Source: Lotus japonicus
Lineage: Eukaryota; Streptophyta; Magnoliopsida; Fabales; Fabaceae
Assembly (NCBI RefSeq): GCF_012489685.1
Contig: NC_080044.1
Coordinates: 59,573,507-59,637,506 of the forward strand
Length of the DNA: 64,000 nucleotides
Direction of reading: 5' to 3'
The notes beneath the pieces are model-generated. The model ran no database searches and was not told where the DNA came from. It saw nothing but the letters and a program-made list of their open reading frames with translations. Below, piece by piece: positions 1-12,793 of this stretch (position 1 is the stretch's first letter; each line of letters begins with the position of its first letter). The translations under genes and the position numbers were made by a program.

Positions 1-518
1 TAAGAAAAAAGAGTCATGTGAAATGAATGAAATTTTAGGAGTACTTAAGGAAGTTATTAGCTCAATACTATTTTTAACCTTCCCAGTTGGTTCCATTATC
101 ATTAAAAAGACCAGTTTCGGATCAAGTCAGAATGTGAATAAAAAAACAGTCAACAAAGATGCTTTTTAAGATCTCATGCAGATCAGAAGTAGCAAGCTGA
201 AAGCCACATCTATTTTCAGGTTACAGTACCTTTAACAGTTATTGTTACATCAATTGGATGTGCTAAATAACACCCAACAGTTCCTCATTTCATCTTGCTG
301 GACTCTTTGAATGTAGAAACACTAAAAAAGAATAACTACCTAATCTACATAACTCAGTATCATGCTGCTTCCAAGGGCTGCTCAGTTATGCCATAGAAAG
401 AGACCTGATCCTAACTTACTGAGGCTCATAACAATATTTATAGTTCTATTATCATACATACACATTGCCTTCCATGATAGAAAACTGCTATCTCTGCCAT
501 CATGCAGAAAAGGAAGCT
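1..518. other. 3' flank of the DDR4-like gene, no gene seen
   Basis: This AT-rich stretch lies downstream of the stop codon of the minus-strand DDT-domain gene and must hold its 3' UTR. Short open frames are present on both strands, but none has coding character or a recognisable domain. I see no repeat structure or RNA gene in it. Confidence 0.5.
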
Positions 519-3500
519 TCAGTAATCATTGTCTTCGTCTTTCATTATGGTATCTGGAATTGGACCATCATCAAAACCAGGGCTAGGGGCAAGCTCATTC
601 AAATCAAGGAAACGTCTCTTTCCCATGCCCTCAGCTTCCTCCTGACCTGGACTACTTAATTTCTCAGCAGCAGGCTGGTTTAGTTCATTCTCTTCTTCTA
701 CTGCAGGAAAAGTAACAGGCTCATCTACTTTCATTTCATGATCTTCACCATCATTGCCAGAACCTTCACTTTCTGACATATATTCCCCATTCTCACTTGG
801 ATCTGAGTGGTCACCGGATGCATCAGACTTCTCAGGTTTAGTAACCTCTGTTTCTGATTCTGACAGTTCATATTGTTGGTAGTTTATAGTATTTCTAGTT
901 GCCCTCTTACTGCGTCTTAGACCTGATTGAATCTCATCAACAGACCTCCGTTTAGTTTCCCTCCTAGTACGACCTGGCAATTGTTTAACTTTGCGGGGTT
1001 TGTCACTATCACTATCCTCACTGATGCTCAAGTCGTCGTCATCGTCATCATCATCGTCTTCTTCTTCATCTTCAAGATTATATTCATCCCCTTGATCTTC
1101 TTCTTCATCTTCTTCATCTCCTTCAGAGCTACTAGAAATATCCCTTCTCTGCTTACGTTTCTTAAGATATTCTTCATCATACACAACCTCTCCAACAATA
1201 TCATCATCACTGTCAAAGCCTGCCTCATTACCTGGTCCTTCTTCAATGGAATCATTCTCTGAATACCGCTTAGGTCTCAGTCTTCGCCGCCTGCGGATTT
1301 TAAAATAAAAAGTTGGTATGAATTCAGATACAAGGCATCTGAACGGATTTGAAAGCAACAAAGACAACAAACCTTCCACCCAATGCGTCAGTTTTATGAT
1401 CTTCCTCCTCATCATCATCTAAGTCAGGTGATTCTGGAGATGGCATACCAAAATTTAAATGTTGAGCAGCAACATGTGAAGGACCATGATTACCATTTGT
1501 CAAAGCTTCAGTTTTTGCTACTGATTCTCTCCGGCGCATAGGTTCTGGGGATGGCTGTTTCTGCCTGACAATGGAAGGGACAGATATATAGCCATGAGTC
1601 ATAGTGCATGTGAATGAGTGTGACTGACCCCTCTCCCACCTAATATATATATATATATACTACACATATCATTCAAAGATAAAGGAAAATAAAAAAAGTA
1701 ATTGCAACATACTTTGTTACTTTGATTGCCTCACTGATGGAGCGATCATAATCATCTGCAATGAGAGTAATGACAAAGGTTAGTACAAAACAGGCACATA
1801 GCAGATAATCAGGATGTAAGATGATTCCTATCCAACCAAAATAAAACAGGAAGTTAAGGCAAAACAATTCAAAGTTAAATCTTGCATAAAGTTAAGAAAT
1901 ACGAAATAAAGCTTTGTTTTTTATATCATACCCAATTTCTTATATCAATTCAGTTTTATTCCGTATTCCTTTTCTACTTCCGATACCTTACAGACTAAAT
2001 CTTATAACTTTATCACGATATCAGAGTGGTACCATCCTAATTCCTAAGGACCTGTCCTGAGTTCTGTTATAATACATTATTAATGTCAGTCTCTCCAGCA
2101 AGCAATCTGGCCAATCCTTGTTATCCCAATTTTTCAAGGTACTCTGTTTTTTTTTTCTTTTCCATTTTGCGCTTTCAGCTGCTATCAATGCTGATCCACC
2201 ATGTGTCATTCCAGGTAGTTTTGATTCCTTTCTCATTATCTCGTTGCAGGACTTTAGCCCTTGTCAGTTGCTAGCCCACTCTATAATCATCAGGAGTCGA
2301 AGATGACATCATAAGTTGTCTCAGAAGCCACCGGTCGGTGGATCCTCAGTGCGACATGGCCTCCATCCTCTGTAAAGGGCTTCAACTACTATAAGCGTTG
2401 ACCCATTTTCTTCAATCAAGTGTCGAAGGTGACACCCTCATCTATCTAAGAAGCCATTTTCCGACCAATCCTCTGCCAAGTTGACATTGTTGCTTCTTTT
2501 GATGTGGTCGTTGTCTGATCTCAGTTTTTTTGTTGTTGCGGCTAGATTGATGTTGTTTCCGCTTTGCTTGTTTTGGGGTGTATAATTGCTGGTTTTTTTT
2601 ACCCTAGTTCACTCTCTATAGAGAATAAGTTTGGCCTTGCAACAATCCTAGATAACCAGTCATTTGTAACAAGCTTAAAGCTAAGTAAGCTTTATCTTGA
2701 GGGAGCGTGTTAAAGTAATGATATATTACAATATCTTGATCATATCTTAAGAGTAATCTAAAGTTATTTAAATAATTTTTCAAGATTGATTTCTTTATTT
2801 CCTTCTTTAATTTTCCCTATTTGACTAGAATTAGGAGTCAAATGTATAAATAAGGGTAACGTAAGTGCTTTGTCCTTTGTAATAACCAGGGTTGTTAATG
2901 GCGGATAGCGTAGTGTAGCGGCAAGCCCAAAAAATGCTATTTCAAGCGCTATAGCGGAAAATAGCGCAAATAGCGGTGAATAGTGGAGTAGCGGTGAACC
3001 CCCCAGGCCGCTACGCTATAGGCTATTGCGCCGCTATAGCGTGCTATTAACAAGCCTGGTAATAACTAATATATTATATCAACACATTTTATTCTTTGTA
3101 TTCCTTTTCCATGATCACAGAATCCCTTTCCTTTGAAACTAGCGCTTAGGTAGGGAAAAGAGGAAAGAGGGAATAAAAACAAATAGTAAATTCTATTCTA
3201 CTCGGTTGATATGGTGTTTAATGATGGGTTACAAAATACTGAACCAAATGGTACTATACTACTATTTAATCTTATAATGAGGTCAGGTACTAGTATAACC
3301 ATTACTAGGACAAGCTCAAGTCCACTAATACAAACAGAGCAGAAAGCATCTAGAGGCAATTGCTTAGTCAGTTAGATAACTAAATAATTCCACGATATAT
3401 ACTAAAGATAATTTGGAATTATCTAAAACATTCAAATATAAAATTAACATCTTATGAGATTATTTGTACATATTCTAACATTTCTAAACAAAAAACGCAG

Positions 3501-6500
3501 TACACAAGAACCAGAGAAGATGGTCAAACTGGCAAAAAGAACATGATTGAAAAGGCAACTCCAGCCGTTAAATCAAATTTCAAACCAAACTGTAATATAG
3601 GCATTGACTACCAAAATCATGAAAATGTTTACTCCAGTCATAATTAAACTCCCTTGCTCTTACCAAAAGTGTAGGTAACACGTTTCCTGTCACGAAGTGA
3701 ACGCCCAGGACCAAACCCATCCATAACCAAGTAATTATCAAGAAGAAGAGCTTCTCTTTGTTGCTTTTTCAGCAACTTCTCCTTTTTCTGTGCCAGAGTA
3801 CAAGCAAAATTTGTATAAGCTAAAAACGCAATTAAGATACTTCAAGGACTAAAAATCTTTTTTTAACAACAGATATTCGAGTTCAACTCTGAGAATACAA
3901 ATTAATGTCTCAACCCTAGAGTACCTTATGAGCTTTCTCAATTTCAGGAAGCATGTCTATCTTCAGCTTTTTCCCCACTAAAGCTTCTGTTCTGTTTTTA
4001 CTTGAGAAAAGCTTCTCCTGTGAACGTAGATGAAAGAATTGATTAAATACATGTATGACACAGCTCAATGTATGGCAAAAGAAGATTGTACGTGATTCTT
4101 TTCTTTGTTTTTTAATCCCTTAAATTACTGAAAATGAAAAAAAAGATCAATCCAATCATCTGGACATAAACAAACATCATCATTGTTAAAGTTTTATGCA
4201 TAATTGATCAAAGAGCAGGTCATCAAACAATCAAACATGACAATTGTATCTGCATTTAATAATAGCGGCAGCCGGCAGCTAACTTTGAGATTTGTGGTTC
4301 ATTCACCTTACTGATTGAAGACTGCAGTCTAAAGCAACAAAGGTTAGACTACAATTTATGATGTTTGCGAGGTGAAATAACTAACTTTCTGATTCGTTCA
4401 GAATGCTTGCTTAACAAAAGCTACAAAGATTTATTGAGCTTCTGAGAGCCACCCATACCATTTACTGTTTTGCCTGCCTTGGGTGAGAACCATCAAAACT
4501 GGTAAGTAACCCAAAGAGACAGACTTTACTTACTCGATAATTTATTAAACTATAGAAAATAATCACTGGATTTTCAAAAACCAAGCTTTATCACTCAAGG
4601 TCGTTTTCCCTCAGGTATCAAACAGGTTTTTTTTTATGTATGCATTTGTATCCTAAAGGGTATCCAAGCATTTTTCTTGAAGTTGTCTTATTTCTATTCA
4701 CTTCAGTAAGTTTCTCCTCGTGGTATAACTTAGTTTTCTTATGCATATAATGAAGAAAGGTTCTCATGGATGATGTTAAAGGTTTGACCTATAGCTTTCT
4801 TTGATCTCCCCCTCAAACAACACTATATGTAATTTACCTTTAAGGCTTTAACTTATAAAGCAATTTATTATCTAAATCTCAAATCTATAACGCAAAAATC
4901 CCAACTACAAGCAAGCCACCCTACAATTACTACAACATGTTCACTTGTCAATGGTAAGTGGTGGTAACTAACATGATAATAGATTTACCAGCTCCAGTAA
5001 CTTACAGAAACATCTTGAAATTCATCAAAATTGGTAGCAACAGCTTCCCACTGGTATGATGTACTGGAAAGAACCTGGGAACCTCTTGCTTTCCCTTTCT
5101 TCATTTGAACCACTTCAGTTTTCCTTATTTCTCGATACAACCTATGACCAATCATGGGGTCATCTTCATACCTGCACTAATGAAATTTCAAATGAATAAA
5201 ACCACAAAAGATTTAGATGTTCAAAAAAATATCTAATACAAAATTTAAATTTTAGCCATTATGAAGTGAAATCAGTAGTATATTTACCAATAAGAAATTC
5301 CATTTGAATCACCTCCAATACGCTCTTTACGGAATGTTGAAAGTTGAACACCATGTTTGATTGAGTTGTCAATATAACTTCGGATATCTTCTTGCTGCAA
5401 AAGATCACTCAAATTTGATCATGATGTCACTGGTACGATATAAAAGGGGTAAACAGAGTAAGACCATGTCAGGCCATGAATGGTTTGTCTTCTGCCAATG
5501 GGGATTTGTGGATGCCATGCATAGAGCATAATGGCGTACATAGCATAAGTGACCATGTATAATCATCCAATAAGATTCAAGCTAACATCAGGCAAAGGTA
5601 CCTCATCCTACCATGTCGAAGTTCACCCATTTAAGACAAAAAGATATAAAATATAATATAAGAACATTAAATAGTACCTCAACACGAATGTCACATAATG
5701 CTTTTAAGATGACAACACGGACTCCTGGATCAAGTGATTTATATACTTCAATCTCCGCCCTATCATGTTAGCATAACCTGAGACTCAGGAATAGATTGAT
5801 AAACATTCTAGGATTTTGAATATTTCAAATATACTTACCCATGTGAAGCAACAATTGGAAGATCCCCATCGGCAACCTGCATTTGGATCCATCCTTTTAT
5901 TAGCTCTAGAAATTTTAAAATGCACATTATTATTAAATATAAGCTTTGTTGAGTAGAAGTATCTCATTACCCAATGCCACCAATCTCTCAATTTCCTGCA
6001 TAATACGGTTATCCAAGTGTCGCGTGTGAGTGCCATTCGTGTAACAGGAGGGATTGCCTATCAAAAGGTTTGATGAATGTTATTATCAGACCAGTAGCAG
6101 CTTTGCAAACACATGAGAGAAGAAAGTACTATATTGTAAAGGAATACACCTTGACAAAGATCATTGCAGTAGAATTGTGGATAAAACCACAACTTCAACT
6201 CTAGAATCACTAACAGAAAACATCATTGACACTCACTCTATTTAATATTTTCCACTCAACACCATATCTACTCCCTTACATGAAAACAATGCAAGATAGA
6301 CGTAATTATAATATTCAAACCAAAAACAAAATTTATGTGAACACAAGTTCAAGTATCACTACTTTTTAATCTGCCCATCTCAGTCCCAAACTCATTGCAT
6401 CATGGATCGATTGAATATCCTGCCTCTAGTATAAACATTTCTTTCCCATTGAAATTCAATAAAGAGCTAAATCTTCGAACATTTCACCATATATTTTTTG

Positions 6501-8101
6501 TCATAATATTTGAATCTTCTAGGAAAAAATAGTTCAAGTCAGATAACTTTCAGTAATAACTAGGTTTAAAGAAGACTCCGGTACCCAATGTTGGCCTTTC
6601 CTTTTTGTAGTTCAATCAAGATGATGCTTAATCTGTTATAATCACTGTCTAACAAACTAACCATTACTGCCTTGCCAGAGTAATTTTGATTACCTTTGGG
6701 ATTGATTAGCATCCACAAGATTAGGAACAGGGCCAAAGCCAACAAATGGATTAATGCAAATACAGCTTTAAAACTGGTACAGATTTTTTAGGCACTTGTA
6801 TTTGTATGACCATTTAATACAGAAAGCGTATCACTTTCGTCCTTCAAAGTTAAAACCATGAGTAATAAATATAGTTTCCCCGACTTCTTCAACAGAGGAA
6901 TGGGGGTTTAGATCAGAGTATCACAACCAGCAAAGTCCCCCATTTACCACGCGTGTGGACAAAACGAACAATGCACATTCACCTATGGAAAGTAAATAAA
7001 GGGCTTCTCATACTCATAATAAAATCCTCTCAATTAAGCTCCTGCTCTCTACTTACTTACCAAACTCTGTCAATCATGCAATTCAGTTACAAGCGATATT
7101 GTCCATCTCAGAATATAATATTTATCAAGTTCCCTATTACGCCATCAATTGGTAATGTACTCCAAAACTCAAAAATCAAAAGCCTTGAGTTTTTGGTTCT
7201 GTCAATCAATTCCCATATGACAGAAGCCAACTAACCCATTGAACAAATACTCAATCAAAGTCCCAACATTAATGTAGAATATGTTTTGGGAATGTTTCCA
7301 TGAGGCGAGTACTTGTCTAAACTTTATGATCATATAATTACACCCACACACTTCAAAACTCAAAACAAATCTTATAGTTAAGCATCCAACTAAACCAATA
7401 TAAGAAACAGCAATTTGAAATTCAAGGTGCAAAGTTAGAAAGTATAGGACCATGACAGAACATTAAATAGATAAACTGGTGATGAGTTGCAAAGGTAAGA
7501 ACCTAGCATTCATTCATAGAAGAAAAGTGAAATGCCATAAACTTGAACAAAGGACCAAACCACAAACTCGAAGATAAGAGAAGAAAAAGCAGCACCAACC
7601 TTTAACAAAGGCATGTGTATATGAAACAAAGTGTCATTGGGGGTAAGCAGAGCTGTCTCAAACTCTTCAGCTGAGAATTCCAGTGAGATATTCAACAGAG
7701 GCCTAAACAGCTGCAAGAAGAAAACACACAAACACAAGCTTTCAAAACAACAACAACAGCAACAACAATACAACGAGAAAAAGATCACAGCTTTCGCAGC
7801 TCACATGCAAGAAGTTGAGCACGGAAGCAAACTCCCACATAGACCGCAGGTTCCACCGCGGCAGCTGCGACGGCGACGAGGGCGGTTCCGCCAGCTGCGT
7901 GACGATCTTACTGCATTTCGCCGGCGGCAAGTCCTCCTTCCGTTCGATCGCCGGCGGGTCGGAACAGAGGCGGGAAGCGGCGCGGATGGCGCACGCGCGG
8001 GAGGGGCGGCTGCTCCTCCTGATGGTCGGTGGATTGGGTTCCGGTTCCGGCGACGGTGAGGATTGTTCGGCGGGAACCGGAGGAGGAGATCCGGCGGACA
8101 T
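519..8101 (-). CDS. DDR4: DDT-domain protein, DDR4-like (putative ISWI-complex subunit)
   Basis: Twelve exons join without frame breaks into 703 codons plus stop: 8101-7805, 7710-7600, 6057-5971, 5876-5839, 5759-5678, 5394-5288, 5171-5006, 4017-3925, 3787-3664, 1755-1713, 1564-1373, 1290-519. All introns are GT-AG. A proline/serine-rich N-terminus leads into a DDT domain at about residues 84-150 (WEFASVLNFLH then LFRPLLNISLEF across the first splice). A WHIM/WSD-like segment follows near residues 225-260 (NGISYWYEDDPMIGHRLYRE). The tail has an aspartate/glutamate run near 512-537, then basic clusters (RRSKRATR) that look like a nuclear localisation signal. DDT-WHIM proteins scaffold ISWI remodellers (plant CHR11/CHR17). 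The start used is the ATG just before the proline-rich region; an in-frame ATG at 8164 would add 21 residues. Length and architecture fit Arabidopsis DDR4. Intron 9 (1756-3663) is inflated by transposons. Confidence 0.88.
1641..1662. repeat. TA microsatellite
   Basis: A short alternating TA run (about eight units) lies in intron 10 of the DDR4-like gene. It may be length-polymorphic. Confidence 0.7.
1917..3130 (+). mobile_element. Copia-type LTR element relic in a DDR4 intron
   Basis: A purine tract (TTGAGGGAGCG, about 2697-2707) is followed by TGTTAAAGTAATG at 2708, the usual polypurine-tract/3'-LTR junction of plant Copia elements. The LTR-like sequence runs on past an inserted MITE. The stretch at about 1930-1980 resembles the LTR end at about 3070-3120 (TTATATCAA, TATTCCTTTTC) and is followed at 2017 by ATATCAGAG, a decayed initiator-methionine tRNA primer site. 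Only about 0.7 kb lies between them and no gag or pol reading frame survives, so this is a deletion derivative. The left edge and target duplication are not clear. It sits sense-strand opposite to the host gene. Confidence 0.45.
2887..3058. mobile_element. hAT-type MITE with 8-bp target duplication
   Basis: A 172-bp element starts CAGGGTTGTTAAT and ends ATTAACAAGCCTG, an imperfect terminal inverted repeat with the CAGGG-type end of hAT elements. It is flanked by perfect 8-bp copies of GTAATAAC at 2879-2886 and 3059-3066. The inside is a dense series of AGCG/CGCTAT motifs forming a near-palindrome. It has no coding capacity and is inserted in the LTR of the Copia relic, so it is the younger of the two. 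Confidence 0.85.
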
Positions 8102-9850
8102 GGTGGCGGAGATCAAAAAGGGGGATGGGAAGGAAGGACCAAAGGGTCCAATCCAAACCCTCAAATAGAAAGGTGGTTGAAAGTTGAAACCCTATCTATG
8201 AGGTGTTGTGAATATGCAGAGAGATTGCAAAATAGGAAGAGAGAGTGTGTTGTGTTGTGAACTTGTGTTGATTGAATGGTGAACAAGAGGAAGAGTTAAC
8301 AGTACCAGCAATTTGGTGTGTGTGAGAGGTTGGATTTGGCTTCAGTTTGGGTCAATTGCTACAACTCTACTCTGTTTTCCCTTTTACTTTCAGGTTAAAA
8401 ACTGCTCAATTGAGTGAGTTTATCTGTCTTTGCCTCACACTTAGGTCTTAAGCAAACATATCCTATTTCAAAAGTTCAACTCAACACAGTTGCTAGATAG
8501 TAGGCTTCTTAAGTATTTCGTTGAGAGTTCGGTTTTTAGCAGTATGTATGAAAGGAGATTTGTTGGAATAAGTTTACCCAGGTAGTGTGATTTCTGAAGT
8601 TCGAAAGGATTAATAGCATGACTACGACTGTCAGTTTTGAGAGTACCTCAATAATGCAATCAAACAAAAATAAGTTGGGGTGATAGCTACAGGGGAGAAA
8701 CTTGGGAAAAGTAAAGGTTGTTGGTCATTTGTTTAATTATCTTGCAGGCTCTGTGCTAAATTTGACCTGTGTTGGTAAATACTACTACTACTTAGTGACT
8801 AGTGTTGCTGGACTTTTAGCTGAAAGAAAATTTGAGTAACAATGATATTTTAAGTCATGGATTGTAAACTCCTATATATGTGGATTTTCTTAAGCTTATT
8901 GTTTGAGTTAATTCATCTCATTGTAGTAGGTAATGTTTTTTGTTTGTTTGTTCAAAAGTATGTGTTTAATAATTGCAGGGGTAGGGGTCACAAAACTACA
9001 GTTCTAGGTTTTGTTCCGTGCATGTGGGGCACAACCTGAATTATCATGTACATGGACTCAGCTAGATTTTGTGTTATGCTAATCATAACTGGTAATGCTC
9101 AATAAAGGAAGCAAATAAAGTAAAGAACAACCAATAGTCCAATATTATTACTTGGGGAAAACCAAGTTTTGTGTCCACTCTGCATTGTCAATTGGCAGCA
9201 TTTGTGCTTTTTCTCCTTTATCTTTATAATTAAAGACAGCATCAGTGTACAAGTTTACCGAAAAACTTGAGGATGCTACTTACAACCCCTTTGTTTTTTG
9301 ACATATATGGGTGCAACCACATGTTGCAATGTGTTACTTAGACACGTGTGTTCGGAAGTGAATGTGTTGCTTTCAACGTTGTTAATTGATGCTCTAATCT
9401 CTGCTTAATAGATGGAGTTAATTAAGGTTTGGAGATTGGCCTCACATTTTCTTTGTCTATGTAGTTATTTTTTGCAAGTAATGAGGTATTTTCAAAGTCG
9501 GCAGCAATAAAATTAATTCTCACATTACTTTCTTTTTATTTGGGGAAAGAAAAAAGGAATTTGGAAGATATCACAAGAATAATTGGAGAAACTACCAAAA
9601 AAAAAGAGAAAAGAAAAACTCGTCAAAGCTGTTGCAAAAGCCAGAAACTCGACGAGGGGTCCAAACTATTATCATTAGTTTGACCAGCTCGAATCTTGGC
9701 TAGATTCTTGTGAGGCCACTACACAAATAAATCCAAAACTTATTAGCTTAATGTAGAAATTCCAATTCACATGTATTTTTTGTAATAATAATATAATACT
9801 AAGAAATTAAATATATGTTGTTATGAACATTAATATTTTTATATATGTAT
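8102..9850. other. Spacer upstream of the DDR4-like gene
   Basis: The first 200-300 bases must contain the DDR4-like promoter and 5' UTR. CAA-rich sequence near 7750 lies inside the gene, not here. Beyond that I see AT-rich unique sequence with no supportable reading frame, repeat boundary or RNA gene. Confidence 0.4.
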
Positions 9851-9866
9851 AATGTAACATCTTAAT

Positions 9867-10667
9867 GCGGGAGGTTTGGAGTAGGATGGGCTATGGCTCC
9901 TTTGCGGGTTTCTTTTCTCCTGATCCTTGGTCGTGGTTTCAGAGTATTATTCGTCACGATAGGCAGTGAAGTTGGGTGTACATTTGTTGGTGGGCTTGGC
10001 GTTGGCGAAATAATATGATACTGGGAACGAATATATGGAGGTTAGAGGAAGTTCTTCGTAACATTCAGGCAGATTGAAGCATGATTACAGCCACCCACAC
10101 AACGGTGCATTCCTTTCACGTCTCGAGGTCTTCATGTGTGGCCTCTGAGATAGGTTGGATTAAGCTCAATGTTGACGGCAGTTGCAATAGAGCCCTGGCT
10201 AGTGTTGCTTGTGGAGGTGTTCTGCGTGATCATCAAGGGAGGTGGCTTAGAGGGTTCTCCAGCTTTGAGGGCGATGGCGATGCTCATATGGCGGAGTTGC
10301 TAGTGGTTGTCCAAGGGCTTCGTATTGCTTGGCAGTCCTGGTACAGGAAGATAGTTTGTGAATCAGATTGCCTAAATGTGATTGATAGCTTGAATAAGAA
10401 TAAGTCTGTGAATTTGCATTCGTGCGCCATGCTTCTCATAGAGGTTCGGTTTTTGTTCATAGAGGATTGGGAAGTAGTTTTCCAGCATGTCTTGCGCGAG
10501 AATAACGCACGCGGTTGCGCATCTCTTGGCTTAGCTAGGATTGAAGGAAGAGTGGGCTCTCACAGTTTGGGATTCTCCCCCTCCTGAGGTTGCTCAGTTG
10601 AGGGAGTTAGGGTAGTTTATGTTTCTTGAATTGTTGTTGTCTTTATTTTCGTAATCTACCAAAAAAA
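9867..10667 (+). mobile_element. 5'-truncated L1-type LINE with target duplication
   Basis: The 801-bp insert ends in a short A run and is flanked by identical 16-bp copies of AATGTAACATCTTAAT at 9851-9866 and 10668-10683, the hallmark of target-primed reverse transcription. Conceptual translation of the left part gives degraded LINE ORF2 carboxy-terminal sequence (tryptophan-rich region with WRWRNN), followed by an RNase H domain. The 5' end is missing, as usual for plant L1 copies. Confidence 0.88.
10081..10610 (+). pseudogene. RNase H-like domain of the LINE, degenerate
   Basis: An open frame of 168 codons holds an RVT_3-type RNase H fold: GWIKLNVDGSCN (first catalytic Asp), AELL (Glu) and ESDC (second Asp) are all visible. 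The final motif, normally ENNxxAD, reads ENNARGC, so the last acidic residue is lost. Just after it the frame slips: WDSPPPEVAQ-like sequence continues in another frame to about 10610. It is the tail of LINE ORF2, not a host gene. RNase H-like plant genes do exist as single domains, but the poly(A) tail and target duplication here decide for the retroposon. Confidence 0.8.
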
Positions 10668-10710
10668 AATGTAACATCTTAATCTGATGATTTGTCTCAC
10701 GGTAACAACA

Positions 10711-12251
10711 TATTGAGGTTGATTGCAATGTAAGTCCCTCATTGCTAATGAAGGAGAAAAAAGATCAAAGAATGCATCTTGGAGAAGTCTCACATTGCTT
10801 AGAATAGTGAAGAATGAAGGAGTCCAAGGTTATTTATAGGGATCTCAAGCTCCTTGTTTCAACACACCAAAAAACACCAAAGTAGTAGCACCTGAAAACA
10901 CTTTAAGTTTATATTTGTGTTTTCTTTTTCTCTAATGCTCTTGTTTTAGTTTATTGTGAGATGAAGTTCAAATATTCACTTTGGAGAGTGTGCGAGTACT
11001 GGAGTCATGAGGTGGTTGAGAGTGAAGTCCATGTGTTGTAACAATTTTCACATAGTGTTTATTCTCTGGTTGTCAGTTTTGACAACGGAAGTGGGTTTTC
11101 TCCGGTTTCGGAGTTTCCACGTTATATTCTTGTGTTGTTGATTGCGCTCCTAGTTTATTTTACTTCTTCAGCTCTTTTATTTTCTAACAGTGGTATCAGA
11201 GCTTCCGGTTCGATGGATATCACTTTGTGTGGTATTGCGAACGTGCTGAAGAAGTGTGACATTGTGAAGTGTAGTTTTGGGAGGTTCTGGCTAGGAAAGA
11301 ATTTGTATTTAAGCGTGTCTGTTGTGACCCGCCTCTCTTTCCTAGGAACCAACCTGGTGCACAGTTTACAGTCGGTCTGCAGCTGTGATGATGTTGTCAT
11401 GGAGGAGTTGATGCAATCGTGATTACACAAGGCGTTCTGGGCATGAAATTGTTCAGGTGACACACAAACATTAGTTGATATAGATGCAAGGTGTGTGGTG
11501 ATAGCGTGCGGACATTGGTTGACATTGATGCAAGGTACGTGATTATGTCAATGGCTGATGAACTTCTGGAGAAAGCTAACATGGAAGTTGCACCATAAAT
11601 TTTCATCAAGGTTTCTGCATGTGAAAATTCTTGAAATGGTTTAGTTCCAAGTGAAGAAAATTCTTAGGAAGGTTTAGTTCCAAGTGTAGAGTACTCTTTA
11701 TGGTGGAGTATGATAATTTATTTTGTCGGTATATAGATAATGAGAATTATGTTTGTTGGTGAAAACAATGATTATCGGTGTAGATAATGAAGACTGAAGA
11801 CCATTACAATCAAGGTGGAGATTGTTGGGGTTGATTGCAATGTAAGTCTCATATTGCTAATGAAGAAGAAAAAAGATTAAAGAATACATCTTGAAGAAGT
11901 CTCACATTGCTTAAAATAGTGAAAATGAGGGAGTCCAAGGTTATATATAGGGATCTCCTTGTTTCAACACACCAAAAAACACCAAAGTAGTAACACCTGA
12001 AAACACTTTAGTGTATTGTGAGATGTAGTTCAAATATTCACTTTGGAGAGTGTGGGTGTACTAGGGTCATGGGGTGGTTGAGAGTGAAGTTTATGTGTTT
12101 AACAATTTTCACATAGTTTTTATTCTCTAGTTGTCGAGTTTTGATAACGACCGTGGTTTTTATCCGATTTTGGAGTTTCCACGTTATATTATTGTATTGT
12201 TAATTGCGCTCCTAGTTTATTTTACTTCTACAGCTCTGTTATTTCCTAACA
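10711..12251 (+). mobile_element. Non-autonomous Copia-type LTR element
   Basis: Two similar direct repeats bound about 630 bp of internal DNA: 10711-11189 (479 bp) and 11823-12251 (429 bp; the difference is mainly one block of about 48 bp missing from the right copy). The right LTR begins TGTTGGGGTTGATTG and ends CCTAACA; the left begins with the mutated TATTGAGG. TGGTATCAGAGCT at 11191, right after the left LTR, matches the initiator-methionine tRNA primer site. CAAGGTGGAGAT before the right LTR is the polypurine tract. No gag, protease, integrase or reverse transcriptase is left. No 5-bp target duplication is visible (CAACA versus GATAC). Confidence 0.85.
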
Positions 12252-12260
12252 GATACTAAT

Positions 12261-12793
12261 TGTTGAGAATTCAAGTGCGGAGTTGGAGCCCCACATTGGT
12301 TAAGTATGGGTGAGGATAAGACTTTATAAGAGATATGACTCATAAACCTCATGCCTTAAGGTTTTGGGTTAAGATGTGGCGTCTATATCTCTTGATGTCT
12401 TTCTCCTCGGCCCATGGGCTCCATTGTCTCCCCCAACAAGTGGTATCAGAGCCGATGGTTTGTGGGACCATGGTAACGACTCCTTGTGTTGAAAGTCTTC
12501 CTAGCAGTGTGGCTAGGCGGCGGGTTCCGTTTGCAGCGCACGGCGGTACAAGGTGGATAGCTTCCGCGGATGGGGCCATGATAATGTGGTGGTGACTCGC
12601 ACTTGAGGGGAAGGTCGTTGAGAATTCAAGTGTGGAGTTGTAGTCCCACATTGGTTAAGTATGAGTGAGGAGAAGACTTTATAAGAGATGTGACCCATAA
12701 ACCTAATGCCTTAAGGTTTTGGATTAATATGTGGCGTCGATATTTCTTGGTATCTTGCTCCTCGGCCCATGGGCTCCCCTGTCTGCCCCAACA
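12261..12793 (+). mobile_element. TRIM-type miniature LTR element
   Basis: Two 178-bp direct repeats, 12261-12438 and 12616-12793, begin TGTTGAGAATTC (CGTTGAGAATTC in the right copy) and end CCAACA. The left copy is followed at 12441 by TGGTATCAGAGCC, an initiator-methionine tRNA primer site. TTGAGGGGAAGG precedes the right copy as a polypurine tract. The internal part is only about 177 bp with no coding capacity, so the whole is a terminal-repeat retrotransposon in miniature. The LTR carries ACTTTATAAG as a TATA-like site. It starts 9 bp after the end of the preceding Copia element. No target duplication is readable. Confidence 0.85.

Noticed and set aside
7631..8260. Several plus-strand open frames rich in R and G opposite the first DDR4 exon
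   Set aside because: They are antisense shadows of the GC-rich first exon, which has matching splice sites and a DDT domain on the minus strand.
10081..10587. A 168-codon RNase H protein as an independent gene
   Set aside because: It sits between a LINE-type 5' remnant and a poly(A) tail, inside a perfect target duplication, and lacks the last catalytic acid.
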